DNA of 64,000 nt from Sphingomonas sp. Root241 (GTDB taxonomy: Bacteria > Pseudomonadota > Alphaproteobacteria > Sphingomonadales > Sphingomonadaceae). A program made the position numbers and the translations under genes. Positions 35,520 through 43,578 of the stretch are shown piece after piece (positions within the stretch are counted from its first letter, which is position 1; every line of letters begins with the position of its first letter). The notes beneath the pieces were generated by a model. It ran no database searches. It saw only the letters and a list, made by a program, of their open reading frames with translations, and was not told where the DNA came from. The stretch spans positions 739,776-803,775 of the forward strand of contig NZ_LMIV01000001.1 in NCBI RefSeq assembly GCF_001428865.1, read 5' to 3'.

Positions 35520-35911
35520 CCCGGCCCGTGATCGTCTTCGACGCCTTGTGCGTGTTGTGCTCGGGTCATGCGCAATTCGTGCTGCGCCACGATCGGGCCG
35601 GACGCTTCCTGCTCGCCTCGATGCAGAGCGAAGCGGGCGCGGCGATCTATCGCTCGTTCGGGATCGACCCGGCGGACCCCGACACGCTGATCCTGGTCGA
35701 GGGTGATCGGGCGCTGCGCGACAGCGATGCGATCCTCGCGATCTGGCGGGCTTTGGGCTGGCCCTGGCGCGCCGCAGGTGTGTTCGGCGTCGTCCCCAGG
35801 GCGTTGCGCGATCCGATCTACCGCTGGGTGGCGCGGCATCGTTATCGGCTGTTCGGGCGGCGCGAGAGCTGCTGGGTGCCCGATGCGGCGCAGCGGAGCC
35901 GCATCCTGTGA
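35516..35911 (+). CDS. DCC (DUF393) family protein
   Basis: A 131-residue thioredoxin-like protein of the DCC family, named for the motif seen here as FDALCVLCSGH (the Asp-x-x-Cys-x-x-Cys). Later motifs include LILVEGDRALRDSDAI, WRALGWPW and the C-terminal arginine-rich segment. It begins with GTG at 35516 and ends at 35911, overlapping genes on both sides by four bases. The family is thought to be a thiol-disulfide oxidoreductase-like protein; its role in this operon is not known. Confidence 0.85.
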   Translation: MTRPVIVFDALCVLCSGHAQFVLRHDRAGRFLLASMQSEAGAAIYRSFGIDPADPDTLILVEGDRALRDSDAILAIWRALGWPWRAAGVFGVVPRALRDPIYRWVARHRYRLFGRRESCWVPDAAQRSRIL

Positions 35912-37569
35912 GCCGCATCCTCGTCATCGGCGGCTATGGCGGCTTCGGCGCGCGGCTGACGCGGCGACTGCTCGTGGCTGGGCACGAAGTGGTCGTCGCC
36001 GGGCGCAGCGCGGAGAAGGGCGCGGCGTTCTGCGCGGGGCTCGTCCGTTGCGAGGCCGTGGTGGCCGATCGTACGAACGGCATCGGGATGGCGATGGCGC
36101 GCATCCGGCCCGATCTGGTGATCGACGCCGCGGGTCCCTTCCAGAATTGTGGCTACACCGTTCCCGAAGCCTGTATCGCGATGCGGATACCCTATCTCGA
36201 CCTTGCCGATGCACGCGGGTTCGTCACGGGGATCGGCAGCCTCGACAAGGCGGCGAAGGCGGCCGGGATCGCGGTGATCGCCGGCGCCTCCAGCGAGCCG
36301 GCACTGTCCGGCGCGGTGGCGCGCAAGCTTGCGGAGGGCATGGAGTCGATCGCGCAGGTCGAGATCGTGATCAGCGCGTCCAATCGCGCGGTGGGCGGCG
36401 CATCGGTGGCGCGCGCGATCCTGAGCTATGTCGGCAAGCCGCTGCGGCTGTGGCGCGGACGGCGCTGGGGCGTGGGCTATGGCTGGCAGGAGTTGCACCG
36501 CGTGCGCTTCGCAGTGTCGGGTCAGCCGGTGCTGCGCCGCTGGGTGGCGCTCGCCGACGTGCCCGCGCATGATCTGCTGTCCGCGATGCTGCCCGGACGC
36601 CCGGCAGTGACTTTCCGGGCGGGCACCGAGCTGGGCTTCCAGATGCTGGCATTGTGGCTGGCGAGCTGGCCGGTGCGCTGGGGGTGGATCGCCTCGCTCG
36701 ATCGCGCCGCGCGCTGGCTGATCCCGCTCCAGCGGCTGACGCGGCGGATCGGCAGCGATTGCTCGGCGATGTCGGTCACCTTGCGCGGCGGGCGAATCGA
36801 GCGGAACTGGATCGTGGTCGCCAGCCGCGGCGACGGGCCGGAGATCCCGACTTTCGCAGCCGCGATCCTCGCGGAGGAGATATTGGCGGGCCGTGTTGCG
36901 CCCGGTGCCTGCGATGGCGCCGGGCTGTTGATGCTTGACCAGTTCGAACCCCTATTTGCGCCGCTTTCGATCGCTCACGAGACGCGCGAGCGCGAAGTGT
37001 CCCCGCTATATGCTCGCGCGATGGGCACGCGCTTCGACGCGTTGCCTGCCGCGGTTCGCGCGATGCATGAAGTGAATGGCGATGGCGGCGCGGCGGGCGA
37101 GGGGAGCGTGAAGCGCGGGAGCCACCCGCTCGCACGATTGATCGGGGGCATCATGCGCTTCCCGCCGGAGGGCGACTATCCGGTCCATGTGAGCTTTGCG
37201 GAGCGCGACGGCAAGGAACGCTGGACCCGGGACTTTGGCGGACACCGCTTCGGCAGCGAACTTTCGCAGGCCGGAGATGGTGTGGCCGAACGCTTCGGCC
37301 CGCTGCGGTTCGTGTTCGATCTGCCTGCGGATGAAACGGGACTGCGGATGGGGTTGCGGGGCTGGACCTTGTTCGGGCTGCCGATGCCGCGCGCGCTCGG
37401 ACCGCGCATCGCGGCGCGCGAGTGGCAGGAGGACGGACGCTTCCGCTTCGAAGTCAACGTACGCCTGCCGCTGATCGGCGAGGTGGTTGGCTATACAGGT
37501 TGGCTAGACGCTGAGCCCGCACCCGCGGCCAACCTGGACTCCGCTCGGCTTGAAACCCAGCTTGGTTGA
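35908..37569 (+). CDS. Saccharopine dehydrogenase-like NAD(P)-binding domain fused to DUF4166
   Basis: A 553-residue two-part protein. The N-terminal half has the Rossmann motif VIGGYGGFGARLTRRL followed by VIDAAGPFQNCGY and DLADARGFV, as in saccharopine-dehydrogenase-like and short-chain reductases. The C-terminal half (about residue 375 onward) has HPLARLIGGIMRFP, WTRDFGGHRF and the closing LIGEVVGYTGWL, which match a DUF4166 domain related to the stand-alone one upstream. It is translated from GTG 35908 overlapping the DCC stop. The operon therefore encodes two DUF4166 domains, one DCC protein and one reductase, suggesting an undescribed lipid or quinone-type redox step, but that is inference. 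Confidence 0.78.
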   Translation: MSRILVIGGYGGFGARLTRRLLVAGHEVVVAGRSAEKGAAFCAGLVRCEAVVADRTNGIGMAMARIRPDLVIDAAGPFQNCGYTVPEACIAMRIPYLDLADARGFVTGIGSLDKAAKAAGIAVIAGASSEPALSGAVARKLAEGMESIAQVEIVISASNRAVGGASVARAILSYVGKPLRLWRGRRWGVGYGWQELHRVRFAVSGQPVLRRWVALADVPAHDLLSAMLPGRPAVTFRAGTELGFQMLALWLASWPVRWGWIASLDRAARWLIPLQRLTRRIGSDCSAMSVTLRGGRIERNWIVVASRGDGPEIPTFAAAILAEEILAGRVAPGACDGAGLLMLDQFEPLFAPLSIAHETREREVSPLYARAMGTRFDALPAAVRAMHEVNGDGGAAGEGSVKRGSHPLARLIGGIMRFPPEGDYPVHVSFAERDGKERWTRDFGGHRFGSELSQAGDGVAERFGPLRFVFDLPADETGLRMGLRGWTLFGLPMPRALGPRIAAREWQEDGRFRFEVNVRLPLIGEVVGYTGWLDAEPAPAANLDSARLETQLG

Positions 37570-37580
37570 AGGAAGATGCC

Positions 37581-38021
37581 GTGTATCAACCCCACTCCCG
37601 CCGCGGCACCCTTTTGAAGGCATTAGCGGGCGCCAGCATTGCTGCATCCTGGCCGGGGATGCTGGCGCTGCCATTCGTTTTCGATGCACCCGGCTTGCTA
37701 TTCGTTCCGCTGACAAGTTTCGCGATCGCCTTTGCGCACGGTCTAGTATTGGGTTTGCCACTCTATCTCGTCCTCAAGCGGCGGGGCTCGGCAAATTGGT
37801 GGCTGGCTGCGTTCGCGGGTACCTGCATCGGCACGGTCCCGGCCCTGACTTTCACGGCGATAGACTATCTGCAGAACCCATCGAACTATCAGCCCCACTC
37901 AGCGGGCTGGACCACTGCAAGCGGCGCGCTGTGGATGTTCGGCTTCCTGGGCCTGTGCGGCGGCCTGACCTTCTTCGTCATAGCCTCGGGCGACAGCGAG
38001 GCCGAGGCTATGACCCGATAG
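37581..38021 (+). CDS. Four-helix membrane protein, unknown function
   Basis: Hypothetical 146-residue protein with four predicted transmembrane helices (about residues 12-30, 36-57, 70-88 and 113-134). It starts at GTG 37581, which has AAGGAAG about six bases upstream; a TTG at 37566 is less likely. It follows the dehydrogenase gene by 11 bases and is probably the last gene of that operon. The sequence has no motif I recognise. Confidence 0.65.
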   Translation: MYQPHSRRGTLLKALAGASIAASWPGMLALPFVFDAPGLLFVPLTSFAIAFAHGLVLGLPLYLVLKRRGSANWWLAAFAGTCIGTVPALTFTAIDYLQNPSNYQPHSAGWTTASGALWMFGFLGLCGGLTFFVIASGDSEAEAMTR

Positions 38022-38022
38022 C

Positions 38023-38050
38023 AAAAGGGCGGCCCGTTGCCGGACCGCCC
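38023..38050 (-). terminator. Rho-independent terminator
   Basis: On the minus strand, GGGCGGTCC-GGCAAC-GGGCCGCCC is followed by TTTTGC. It ends the rplM-rpsI transcript and also sits at the end of the convergent operon. Confidence 0.8.
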
Positions 38051-38074
38051 TCTCGTTGTTCTGGAGTGAACCGC

Positions 38075-38614
38075 TTAGCGCTTCGAGAACTGGAAGCTGC
38101 GACGCGCCTTGGCGCGGCCGTACTTCTTGCGCTCGACGGTGCGGCTGTCGCGGGTCAGGAAGCCCGCCGCCTTGACCGGGGCGCGGAGCACCGGCTCGAA
38201 GCGGGTCAGCGCCTGGCTGATGCCGTGCTTGACTGCGCCGGCCTGGCCCGAAAGCCCGCCGCCCTTGACGGTGCAGACCACGTCATACTGGCCCACGCGC
38301 TCGGCGACGCCGAACGGCTGGTTGATGACGAGACGCAGCGTCGGACGTGCGAAATAGACTTCCTGATCGCGGCCGTTGATCGTGATCTTGCCGGTGCCCG
38401 GCTTGATCCACACGCGGGCGACGGCGTCCTTGCGGCGGCCGGTCGCATAAGCGCGGCCGAGGCTGTCGATGATCTTCTCGCGCAGCGGCGTGGTCGGCGC
38501 AGCCGGAGCGGCCGGTGCGTTCAAATAGTCGTCGGCGCTGGCCGGAACGCCCGCGGGCGCTTCACCGGCGGCGATGGCGCCGAGATCGGAAAGGGACTGG
38601 CGGTTGTCGGACAT
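38075..38614 (-). CDS. rpsI: 30S ribosomal protein S9
   Basis: S9 of the small subunit, binding 16S rRNA near the P site. The C-terminal 130 residues carry the family signature ([36 protein letters not shown], and the basic tail ending RSFQFSKR). The N-terminal 48 residues are an extra Ala/Pro-rich extension, as commonly seen in alphaproteobacterial S9. Its start overlaps the L13 stop by one base (TAATG), so the two are translated together. Confidence 0.98.
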   Translation of the reverse strand: MSDNRQSLSDLGAIAAGEAPAGVPASADDYLNAPAAPAAPTTPLREKIIDSLGRAYATGRRKDAVARVWIKPGTGKITINGRDQEVYFARPTLRLVINQPFGVAERVGQYDVVCTVKGGGLSGQAGAVKHGISQALTRFEPVLRAPVKAAGFLTRDSRTVERKKYGRAKARRSFQFSKR

Positions 38615-39093
38615 TATGCGCCCACCTTGTTCTTGCGGTTCATCGACGCGATGTCGAGGACTTCGGGGTTCTGCGCGGCGTGCGGATGCTCGGTGCCGGC
38701 GAAGATGCGCAGGTTGCGCATCTGCTGGCGGCCGAGCGGGCCGCGCGGGATCATGCGCTCAACGGCCTTTTCGAGCACGCGCTCCGGGAAACGACCCTCG
38801 AGCACCTTGCCCGCGGTGATTTCCTTGATGCCGCCGGCATAGCCGGTGTGCTTGTAATAGACCTTGTTCGCCAGCTTCTTGCCGGTGAAACGGATCTTGT
38901 CCGCGTTGATCACGACGACATTGTCGCCGCAATCGACGTGCGGGGTGAAGCTCGTCTTGTGCTTGCCGCGCAGCACATTGGCGATGATCGTCGCTGCACG
39001 ACCGACCACCAGGCCGTCGGCATCGACGATGTGCCACTTCTTCTCCACTTCGGCCGGCTTCACCGACTTCGTGGTCTTCATCAGCGCCTTCAT
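38614..39093 (-). CDS. rplM: 50S ribosomal protein L13
   Basis: L13, an early assembly protein of the large subunit, 159 residues. The typical segments are [35 protein letters not shown] and [16 protein letters not shown] near the C-terminus. ATG 39093 was chosen from the family's N-terminus (MKALMKTT). AAAGGTC lies eight bases upstream. The gene precedes rpsI in the usual order. Confidence 0.98.
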   Translation of the reverse strand: MKALMKTTKSVKPAEVEKKWHIVDADGLVVGRAATIIANVLRGKHKTSFTPHVDCGDNVVVINADKIRFTGKKLANKVYYKHTGYAGGIKEITAGKVLEGRFPERVLEKAVERMIPRGPLGRQQMRNLRIFAGTEHPHAAQNPEVLDIASMNRKNKVGA

Positions 39094-39229
39094 GGCCTGT
39101 GACCTTTCGAGGTTTAAACGCAAGCGCGCCAGCCTTCCGGCCAGCGCGGTCTGGCGGGCGTTTGGCTGAGGTGGCCTCGAAAGTCAAGCAAATCGGGGCG
39201 TTTGCTGACGGGTATTATAATACCATCGA

Positions 39230-40069
39230 CTAATCCGGCCAGTCGGCAGAGTCTGCATTCTCGATGCGGATGCGCGTGACGAGCAGCGTTTCGCGCGCCG
39301 CAGACTCGGTTCCGCTGACGTTGCGAACAGTATCGGTGGCCGTGCTGAGCATCCCGGTCCGGGGATCAAATATACGCTGCCGGTCGAGCGACACCGAGCC
39401 GGTGCGCGCGGGAGCGCCGGCCTGTGCGGGCAGATCGACGGTCGCCGATGCAGTGGTGGAAGCCCGGATCAGTCCGTTGTCGGCAGTGGCGGTACGGCGC
39501 GTGCCTTCGAGCGTGACGGGGGTGCCGAACGGAGAGGCGCCGGGTAGCCGGACCGGAGTAAAGCTGCCCGGGGCCTCCCGAGGGTCGGTCATGATCGCTG
39601 CGGTGACGAGCGTGGCGAGGAGCGTGCGCTGCCGTTCGGGCGGGAGCGCGCGCAGCGGCCCGACTAGCCTGGCGGATGCCGCGTCGGCAGGAAGGCCGGG
39701 CCGGGTGGCGGCGGCTTCGGCGATGCGCTGGCAGACGCGTTCCCACAACACCGCCATCTCGTTGACCGTCGTTACCTGTCCGCGTTCGTCGAGGTGCAGC
39801 ACGATGGTGCGGCCGGCAAGCGCCGAAAGGCCGCGCTCGACAAGATTGCCCAGGGCTTCCGGCGCCGCGCTGGCATTGGCGAGCAACACCGCTTCGGCGC
39901 GATAGCCGGCACCCTCCTTGCTGAAGCGGACCAGCCGCTCGAGCCGGTAGCGCCGCTCGCTCGGCGAGGTCTCGATCCGCTCGGTGACGATGCGCAGCGG
40001 CGTGCCCAGCGGCGGCGCGAAGGCGGGCGCGGCGATGCTCGCCTGGAGCATGACGGCCGCGAGCAGCAT
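39230..40069 (-). CDS. Secreted protein of unknown function
   Basis: Hypothetical 279-residue protein. It begins with a short Sec signal (LLAAVMLQASIAAPAFA) and is otherwise soluble. A RSDRQ-like segment is not seen; instead there is an N-terminal half with many Arg/Glu pairs (SPSERRYRLERLVRFSK) and a C-terminal half rich in Thr/Ser (TASATVDLPAQ), as in periplasmic proteins. It starts directly after the cutA stop (ATG overlaps by no base), so it is probably in the ctaA-cutA operon. It is not recognised as a member of a named family. Confidence 0.6.
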   Translation of the reverse strand: MLLAAVMLQASIAAPAFAPPLGTPLRIVTERIETSPSERRYRLERLVRFSKEGAGYRAEAVLLANASAAPEALGNLVERGLSALAGRTIVLHLDERGQVTTVNEMAVLWERVCQRIAEAAATRPGLPADAASARLVGPLRALPPERQRTLLATLVTAAIMTDPREAPGSFTPVRLPGASPFGTPVTLEGTRRTATADNGLIRASTTASATVDLPAQAGAPARTGSVSLDRQRIFDPRTGMLSTATDTVRNVSGTESAARETLLVTRIRIENADSADWPD

Positions 40070-40384
40070 TCAGCCGGTCTCCGCGGCGATCCAGTCGCTC
40101 ACCGCTGCGGCGGCGCTCACTGGCCAGGCTTCGATGGTCGGAAGGTCATAGGGATGAAGCGCCGCGATCCGGTCGCGCAATTGGCCGGCGAGCTGCGGGA
40201 CGGTCTTGAACAATGCGGGGACTTCGTCGCCGCGCTCGATTGCGCCCTGCCAGCGATAAATCGAATGACAGGGAGCGAGGATGTTCACGCAAGCGGCGAG
40301 CCGTTCGGTCAGCACCGTCTCGGCGACGCGTTCCGCCTCGACCCGACTGGGGAAGGTCGAGAACAGGAGCGCGATGTCGTTCAT
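40070..40384 (-). CDS. cutA: Divalent-cation tolerance protein CutA
   Basis: A 104-residue trimeric CutA1 protein, associated with copper and other divalent cation tolerance. The core is ALLFSTFPSRVEAERVAETVL with the later CVNILAPCHSIYRWQG, ALFKTV and HPYDLPTIEAWPV, which are the family's metal-binding and trimer-core segments. The start at ATG 40384 overlaps the ctaA stop by four bases (ATGA). Confidence 0.93.
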   Translation of the reverse strand: MNDIALLFSTFPSRVEAERVAETVLTERLAACVNILAPCHSIYRWQGAIERGDEVPALFKTVPQLAGQLRDRIAALHPYDLPTIEAWPVSAAAAVSDWIAAETG

Positions 40385-41403
40385 CCGCGCCGGCCCACAG
40401 CGTGCGCACCCCATGTCGTGGCGATGACGAGCAGGGCGCCGGTGAGCTGGTGGAGCGCGGCGAGCGTGATGTTCATGCCCGACATCACGGTAGCGATGCC
40501 GAGCAGGATCTGGAGGCCGAACGCGGTGTGGATCGCGATCGAGGCACGGCGATCCATGGCGCGGGTGGCGCGGGCCAGCACTATCAAGGCGGCGACCGTC
40601 ACCCACGCCCACCAGCGATGGACGAAGTGGACGACCGCGGGATCGTTGAACAAGGCGTCGAGGAACGGCCGGCCGGCGATCGTCGCACCGGGGAAGAAGC
40701 GGCCGTTCATCAGCGGCCATTGGTTGGTCACCAGCCCGGCATTGAGCCCGGCAACGAGCGCGCCGAACAGCAACTGGACGAACAGGATTGCGCCGGTGAT
40801 GGCGCCCAACCCGGTCAAACGTGCCGGGCCGGCCTGCGGATTTCGGGCCAGCGTGCGCAGGTCGAGCGCGGTCCAGACAATGCCTGCCAGCGTGAACAGT
40901 GCCACGAGCAAGTGCACCGCGAGGCGGACATGGCTGACATCGGTGCGGACGCTCAGCCCTGACTTGACCATCCACCAGCCGATCGCGCCCTGCAGCCCGC
41001 CCAATGCGAGCAACGCCACCAGCCGCCAGTCATAGCCGCGCGGGATCTGCCGGCGGATCGCGAACCAGACAAGCGGCACTGCGAAGGCGAGGCCGATCAG
41101 CCGGCCGAGCAATCGATGGAAATATTCCCAGAAGAAGATCGCCTTGAACCCGGCGAGCGTCATGCCCTGGTTGAGCTGCTGATATTCGGGGATACGCTTG
41201 TAGTTGGCGAACTCGGCCTGCCACTCAGCATAGTTGAGCGGCGGCACGATCCCAGAGATTGGCTTCCACTGGGTGATCGATAGGCCGGACTCGGTGAGCC
41301 GGGTGATGCCGCCGATCACGACCATCAGCACGATCAGCGCCGCGACGAAGAACAGCCAAGTGGCGAGGGCGCGAGGGCGGGCGGTGGAATGGGACGAGGG
41401 CAT
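40381..41403 (-). CDS. ctaA: Heme A synthase (CtaA/Cox15)
   Basis: Integral membrane protein of 340 residues that oxidises heme O to heme A for cytochrome oxidase. It has the family motifs GGITRLTESGLSITQWKP, EYFHRLLGRLIG, ALLALGGLQGAIGWWMVKSGL and VRLAVHLLVAL and HRWWAWVTV, with paired conserved histidines in the helices. ATG 41403 is preferred over the GTG three codons earlier. It heads a small operon with cutA and the secreted protein. About eight transmembrane helices are expected. Confidence 0.93.
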   Translation of the reverse strand: MPSSHSTARPRALATWLFFVAALIVLMVVIGGITRLTESGLSITQWKPISGIVPPLNYAEWQAEFANYKRIPEYQQLNQGMTLAGFKAIFFWEYFHRLLGRLIGLAFAVPLVWFAIRRQIPRGYDWRLVALLALGGLQGAIGWWMVKSGLSVRTDVSHVRLAVHLLVALFTLAGIVWTALDLRTLARNPQAGPARLTGLGAITGAILFVQLLFGALVAGLNAGLVTNQWPLMNGRFFPGATIAGRPFLDALFNDPAVVHFVHRWWAWVTVAALIVLARATRAMDRRASIAIHTAFGLQILLGIATVMSGMNITLAALHQLTGALLVIATTWGAHAVGRRG

Positions 41404-41544
41404 CTGGAGCACGGCGCCGGTTTAGGCGCGGATCAGCCCAAAAGCTAGGCACCGGTGCTTGCACGGCTCGACCCGAACCACAACATATGTAAGAATGATC
41501 TGATAAATAAAAAGCGGGACGCCGCGATATCCGGGAGAGCATCA

Positions 41545-42807
41545 TTGTCCATCCATCGTTACGCCGGTCTTCTCCTGCTCGTGGGCGCCGTCCCCGCGCA
41601 GGCGCAGGACGACCCGGCGGCGCTTTACCGCTTCCAGGAGGACGGGCGGCCGCGCTGGGCGAGCCCAGAGAATCGCGAGGCGGCGAAAGGCGCGGGCGGT
41701 CAGGAAAATCGCGGCGGCAAGGGCCATGCCTTCGACACGCTGCCCGCCGGCGCCTCGGTCACGCTCGCGGACATAGAAGGCGCCGGGATCATCGACCGGA
41801 TGTGGATCACCACCGAGGATCGCTCGCCCGAGATGCTGCGCGGGCTGAGGCTCGACATCTATTGGGATGGCGCCGCGAAGCCCGCGGTATCTGTGCCGCT
41901 CGGCGATTTCTTCGGCGCCGGCGCGGGCGCGCTCGTGCCGATGGAGACCGCCCTGGTGGCGAGCCCCGAGGGCCGCTCTTACGTCTCATATCTGCCGATG
42001 CCGTTTCGCAAGGGTGCGCGCGTGGTCGTTACCAACGAATCGGGCAAGCAGCTCAATCTGATCTTCTGGGACGTAAACTATCGCCGGATGACCGCGCCGC
42101 CCAAGGACGCGCTCTATCTCCACGCTTATTGGAGCCGCGCGCGTCGGACCGAACTCGGCCGCGATTTCCAGGTGCTGCCGCGAGTCGAGGGCAAGGGCCG
42201 CTTCCTCGGCACGATCGTCACCACGCTCACCGATCCCGCTTATGGCAAGAGCTGGTGGGGCGAAGGCGAGGCCAAGATCTATCTCGACGGCGACGGTCCG
42301 CATGCGACATTGGTGGGCACCGGCACCGAGGATTATATCGGCACGGGCTGGGGACAGGGCGCCTATGTCAATCGCTTCCAGGGCTCGCTCGTCGCCGACG
42401 AGCCGCGCGGACGCTGGACTTATTACCGCTTCCACGTCCCCGATCCGATCTTCTTCGACTGTGACATACGGGTCGATCTCCAGCAGATTGGCGGCTGGCC
42501 CAAGGACAAGGTGATCGAGCTGCTCAAGGGCGGAGCGAAGCTCAAGCCGGTGACGATCGATCCGGGACAGCGCACCAATTTCCAGCAGCTGCTGAGCTCG
42601 GGCAAGCAAGTGACCGATCCCGGGCTGCCGAGCGGATGGACCAATTTCTATCGCAGCGACGATGTGTCGGCAGTGGCATTTTTCTATCTCGACAAGCCGG
42701 TGAGTGGGCTGCCGGCGCTGGCTTCGGCCGCCGAACGGCTGGCGGCGCTGCGACCACCCGCGCCACCAGAGAAGAAGGCCGCCGAACCGGGCAATCCGGG
42801 GCAGTAA
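41545..42807 (+). CDS. Secreted GH172-like (DUF2961) glycoside hydrolase
   Basis: A 420-residue DUF2961 protein; this family was reclassified as glycoside hydrolase family 172 acting on D-arabinofuranose or D-fructofuranose units. TTG 41545 is chosen as start because it has GGGAGAG six bases upstream and gives a signal peptide (AGLLLLVGAVPAQAQ). Motifs include NREAAKGAGGQENRGGKGHAF, IDRMWITTEDRSPEMLRGL, PLGDFFG and TGTEDYIGTGWG. No other glycan-degrading gene is close by, so it is an isolated enzyme here. The catalytic glutamates cannot be named with confidence from the sequence alone. Confidence 0.85.
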   Translation: MSIHRYAGLLLLVGAVPAQAQDDPAALYRFQEDGRPRWASPENREAAKGAGGQENRGGKGHAFDTLPAGASVTLADIEGAGIIDRMWITTEDRSPEMLRGLRLDIYWDGAAKPAVSVPLGDFFGAGAGALVPMETALVASPEGRSYVSYLPMPFRKGARVVVTNESGKQLNLIFWDVNYRRMTAPPKDALYLHAYWSRARRTELGRDFQVLPRVEGKGRFLGTIVTTLTDPAYGKSWWGEGEAKIYLDGDGPHATLVGTGTEDYIGTGWGQGAYVNRFQGSLVADEPRGRWTYYRFHVPDPIFFDCDIRVDLQQIGGWPKDKVIELLKGGAKLKPVTIDPGQRTNFQQLLSSGKQVTDPGLPSGWTNFYRSDDVSAVAFFYLDKPVSGLPALASAAERLAALRPPAPPEKKAAEPGNPGQ

Positions 42808-42816
42808 GAGTGTCAG

Positions 42817-43578
42817 CTAGCGTTCGCGGCGGATCCAATAGGTCACGAAGCGAGTCTGCTTGGCGCCGACTTCGCCACCGAAGCCGTGCATCAGCGCGTC
42901 GCCGAAACCCTGCGCGCGGACTTCGCCTGACAAAGAGGTGCCCTGCAGCGCTTGCATCGTGGCGTTGATGTCCTTTTCGCCCTGCGCAGTGATCGTCCCC
43001 GTGACTTCACACAAAGTCGCCGCGCAGATCACGCGGAGCGGCTCGCCGCCGACGCCGAGGATATGGGCATAGGCGGTGCGAAGCCTGGCCTCGGCCCGCG
43101 GCGCCCACGCCGCATCGCGCTTTTCGGCGCGGACGCGTTCGTGGAGGCGCGGCGCGGTGGTCTCCGCTTTGCCGACGACGCCATCCAACAGCGGATCGGC
43201 CGCCGGCGCGGTCTGGGGCGCGGGGGCCAGCAATGCAGTGGTGAGCGTGGCACCGAGTGCGAAGATGAGCATGACCGCAAGTCCTTTCGTCCAGACGCCG
43301 CGGCGCGCAGGCGTCGGGAGCAAGGCCTGCTTGGCCGCGAAGCCGGGCGCGACCCCGATTTGCTCGTCCCGATTTTCCTGTGCCGCGAAGAGCCGCGCCA
43401 ATTCCCGGCTGCTGCCGACGCCGGTCTTGCGGCGTGCCTCGCGCAGCCGCTCGTTGATCGAGCCGACCGAACGACCTGTGATGCTGGCGATGCTCTTCGC
43501 GGTATGCCCCTGCGCGAGCAGGGCCAGTGCCTCGCGTTCGGCCGGGTTCAGCGTCGAGAGATCAGGCACGCGCCCCAT
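42817..43578 (-). CDS. Membrane-bound LuxR-type transcriptional regulator
   Basis: A 253-residue protein with an N-terminal LuxR/FixJ-type helix-turn-helix (about residues 7-66: [37 protein letters not shown]), one transmembrane helix (about 98-118) and a C-terminal periplasmic domain with two cysteines (C185 and C190, CAATLC). This one-component design resembles ToxR-like regulators in which DNA binding is directly tied to an external domain. It overlaps the dxs stop codon region by 17 bases; co-expression with dxs is likely. The periplasmic domain has no family I recognise. Confidence 0.75.
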   Translation of the reverse strand: MGRVPDLSTLNPAEREALALLAQGHTAKSIASITGRSVGSINERLREARRKTGVGSSRELARLFAAQENRDEQIGVAPGFAAKQALLPTPARRGVWTKGLAVMLIFALGATLTTALLAPAPQTAPAADPLLDGVVGKAETTAPRLHERVRAEKRDAAWAPRAEARLRTAYAHILGVGGEPLRVICAATLCEVTGTITAQGEKDINATMQALQGTSLSGEVRAQGFGDALMHGFGGEVGAKQTRFVTYWIRRER

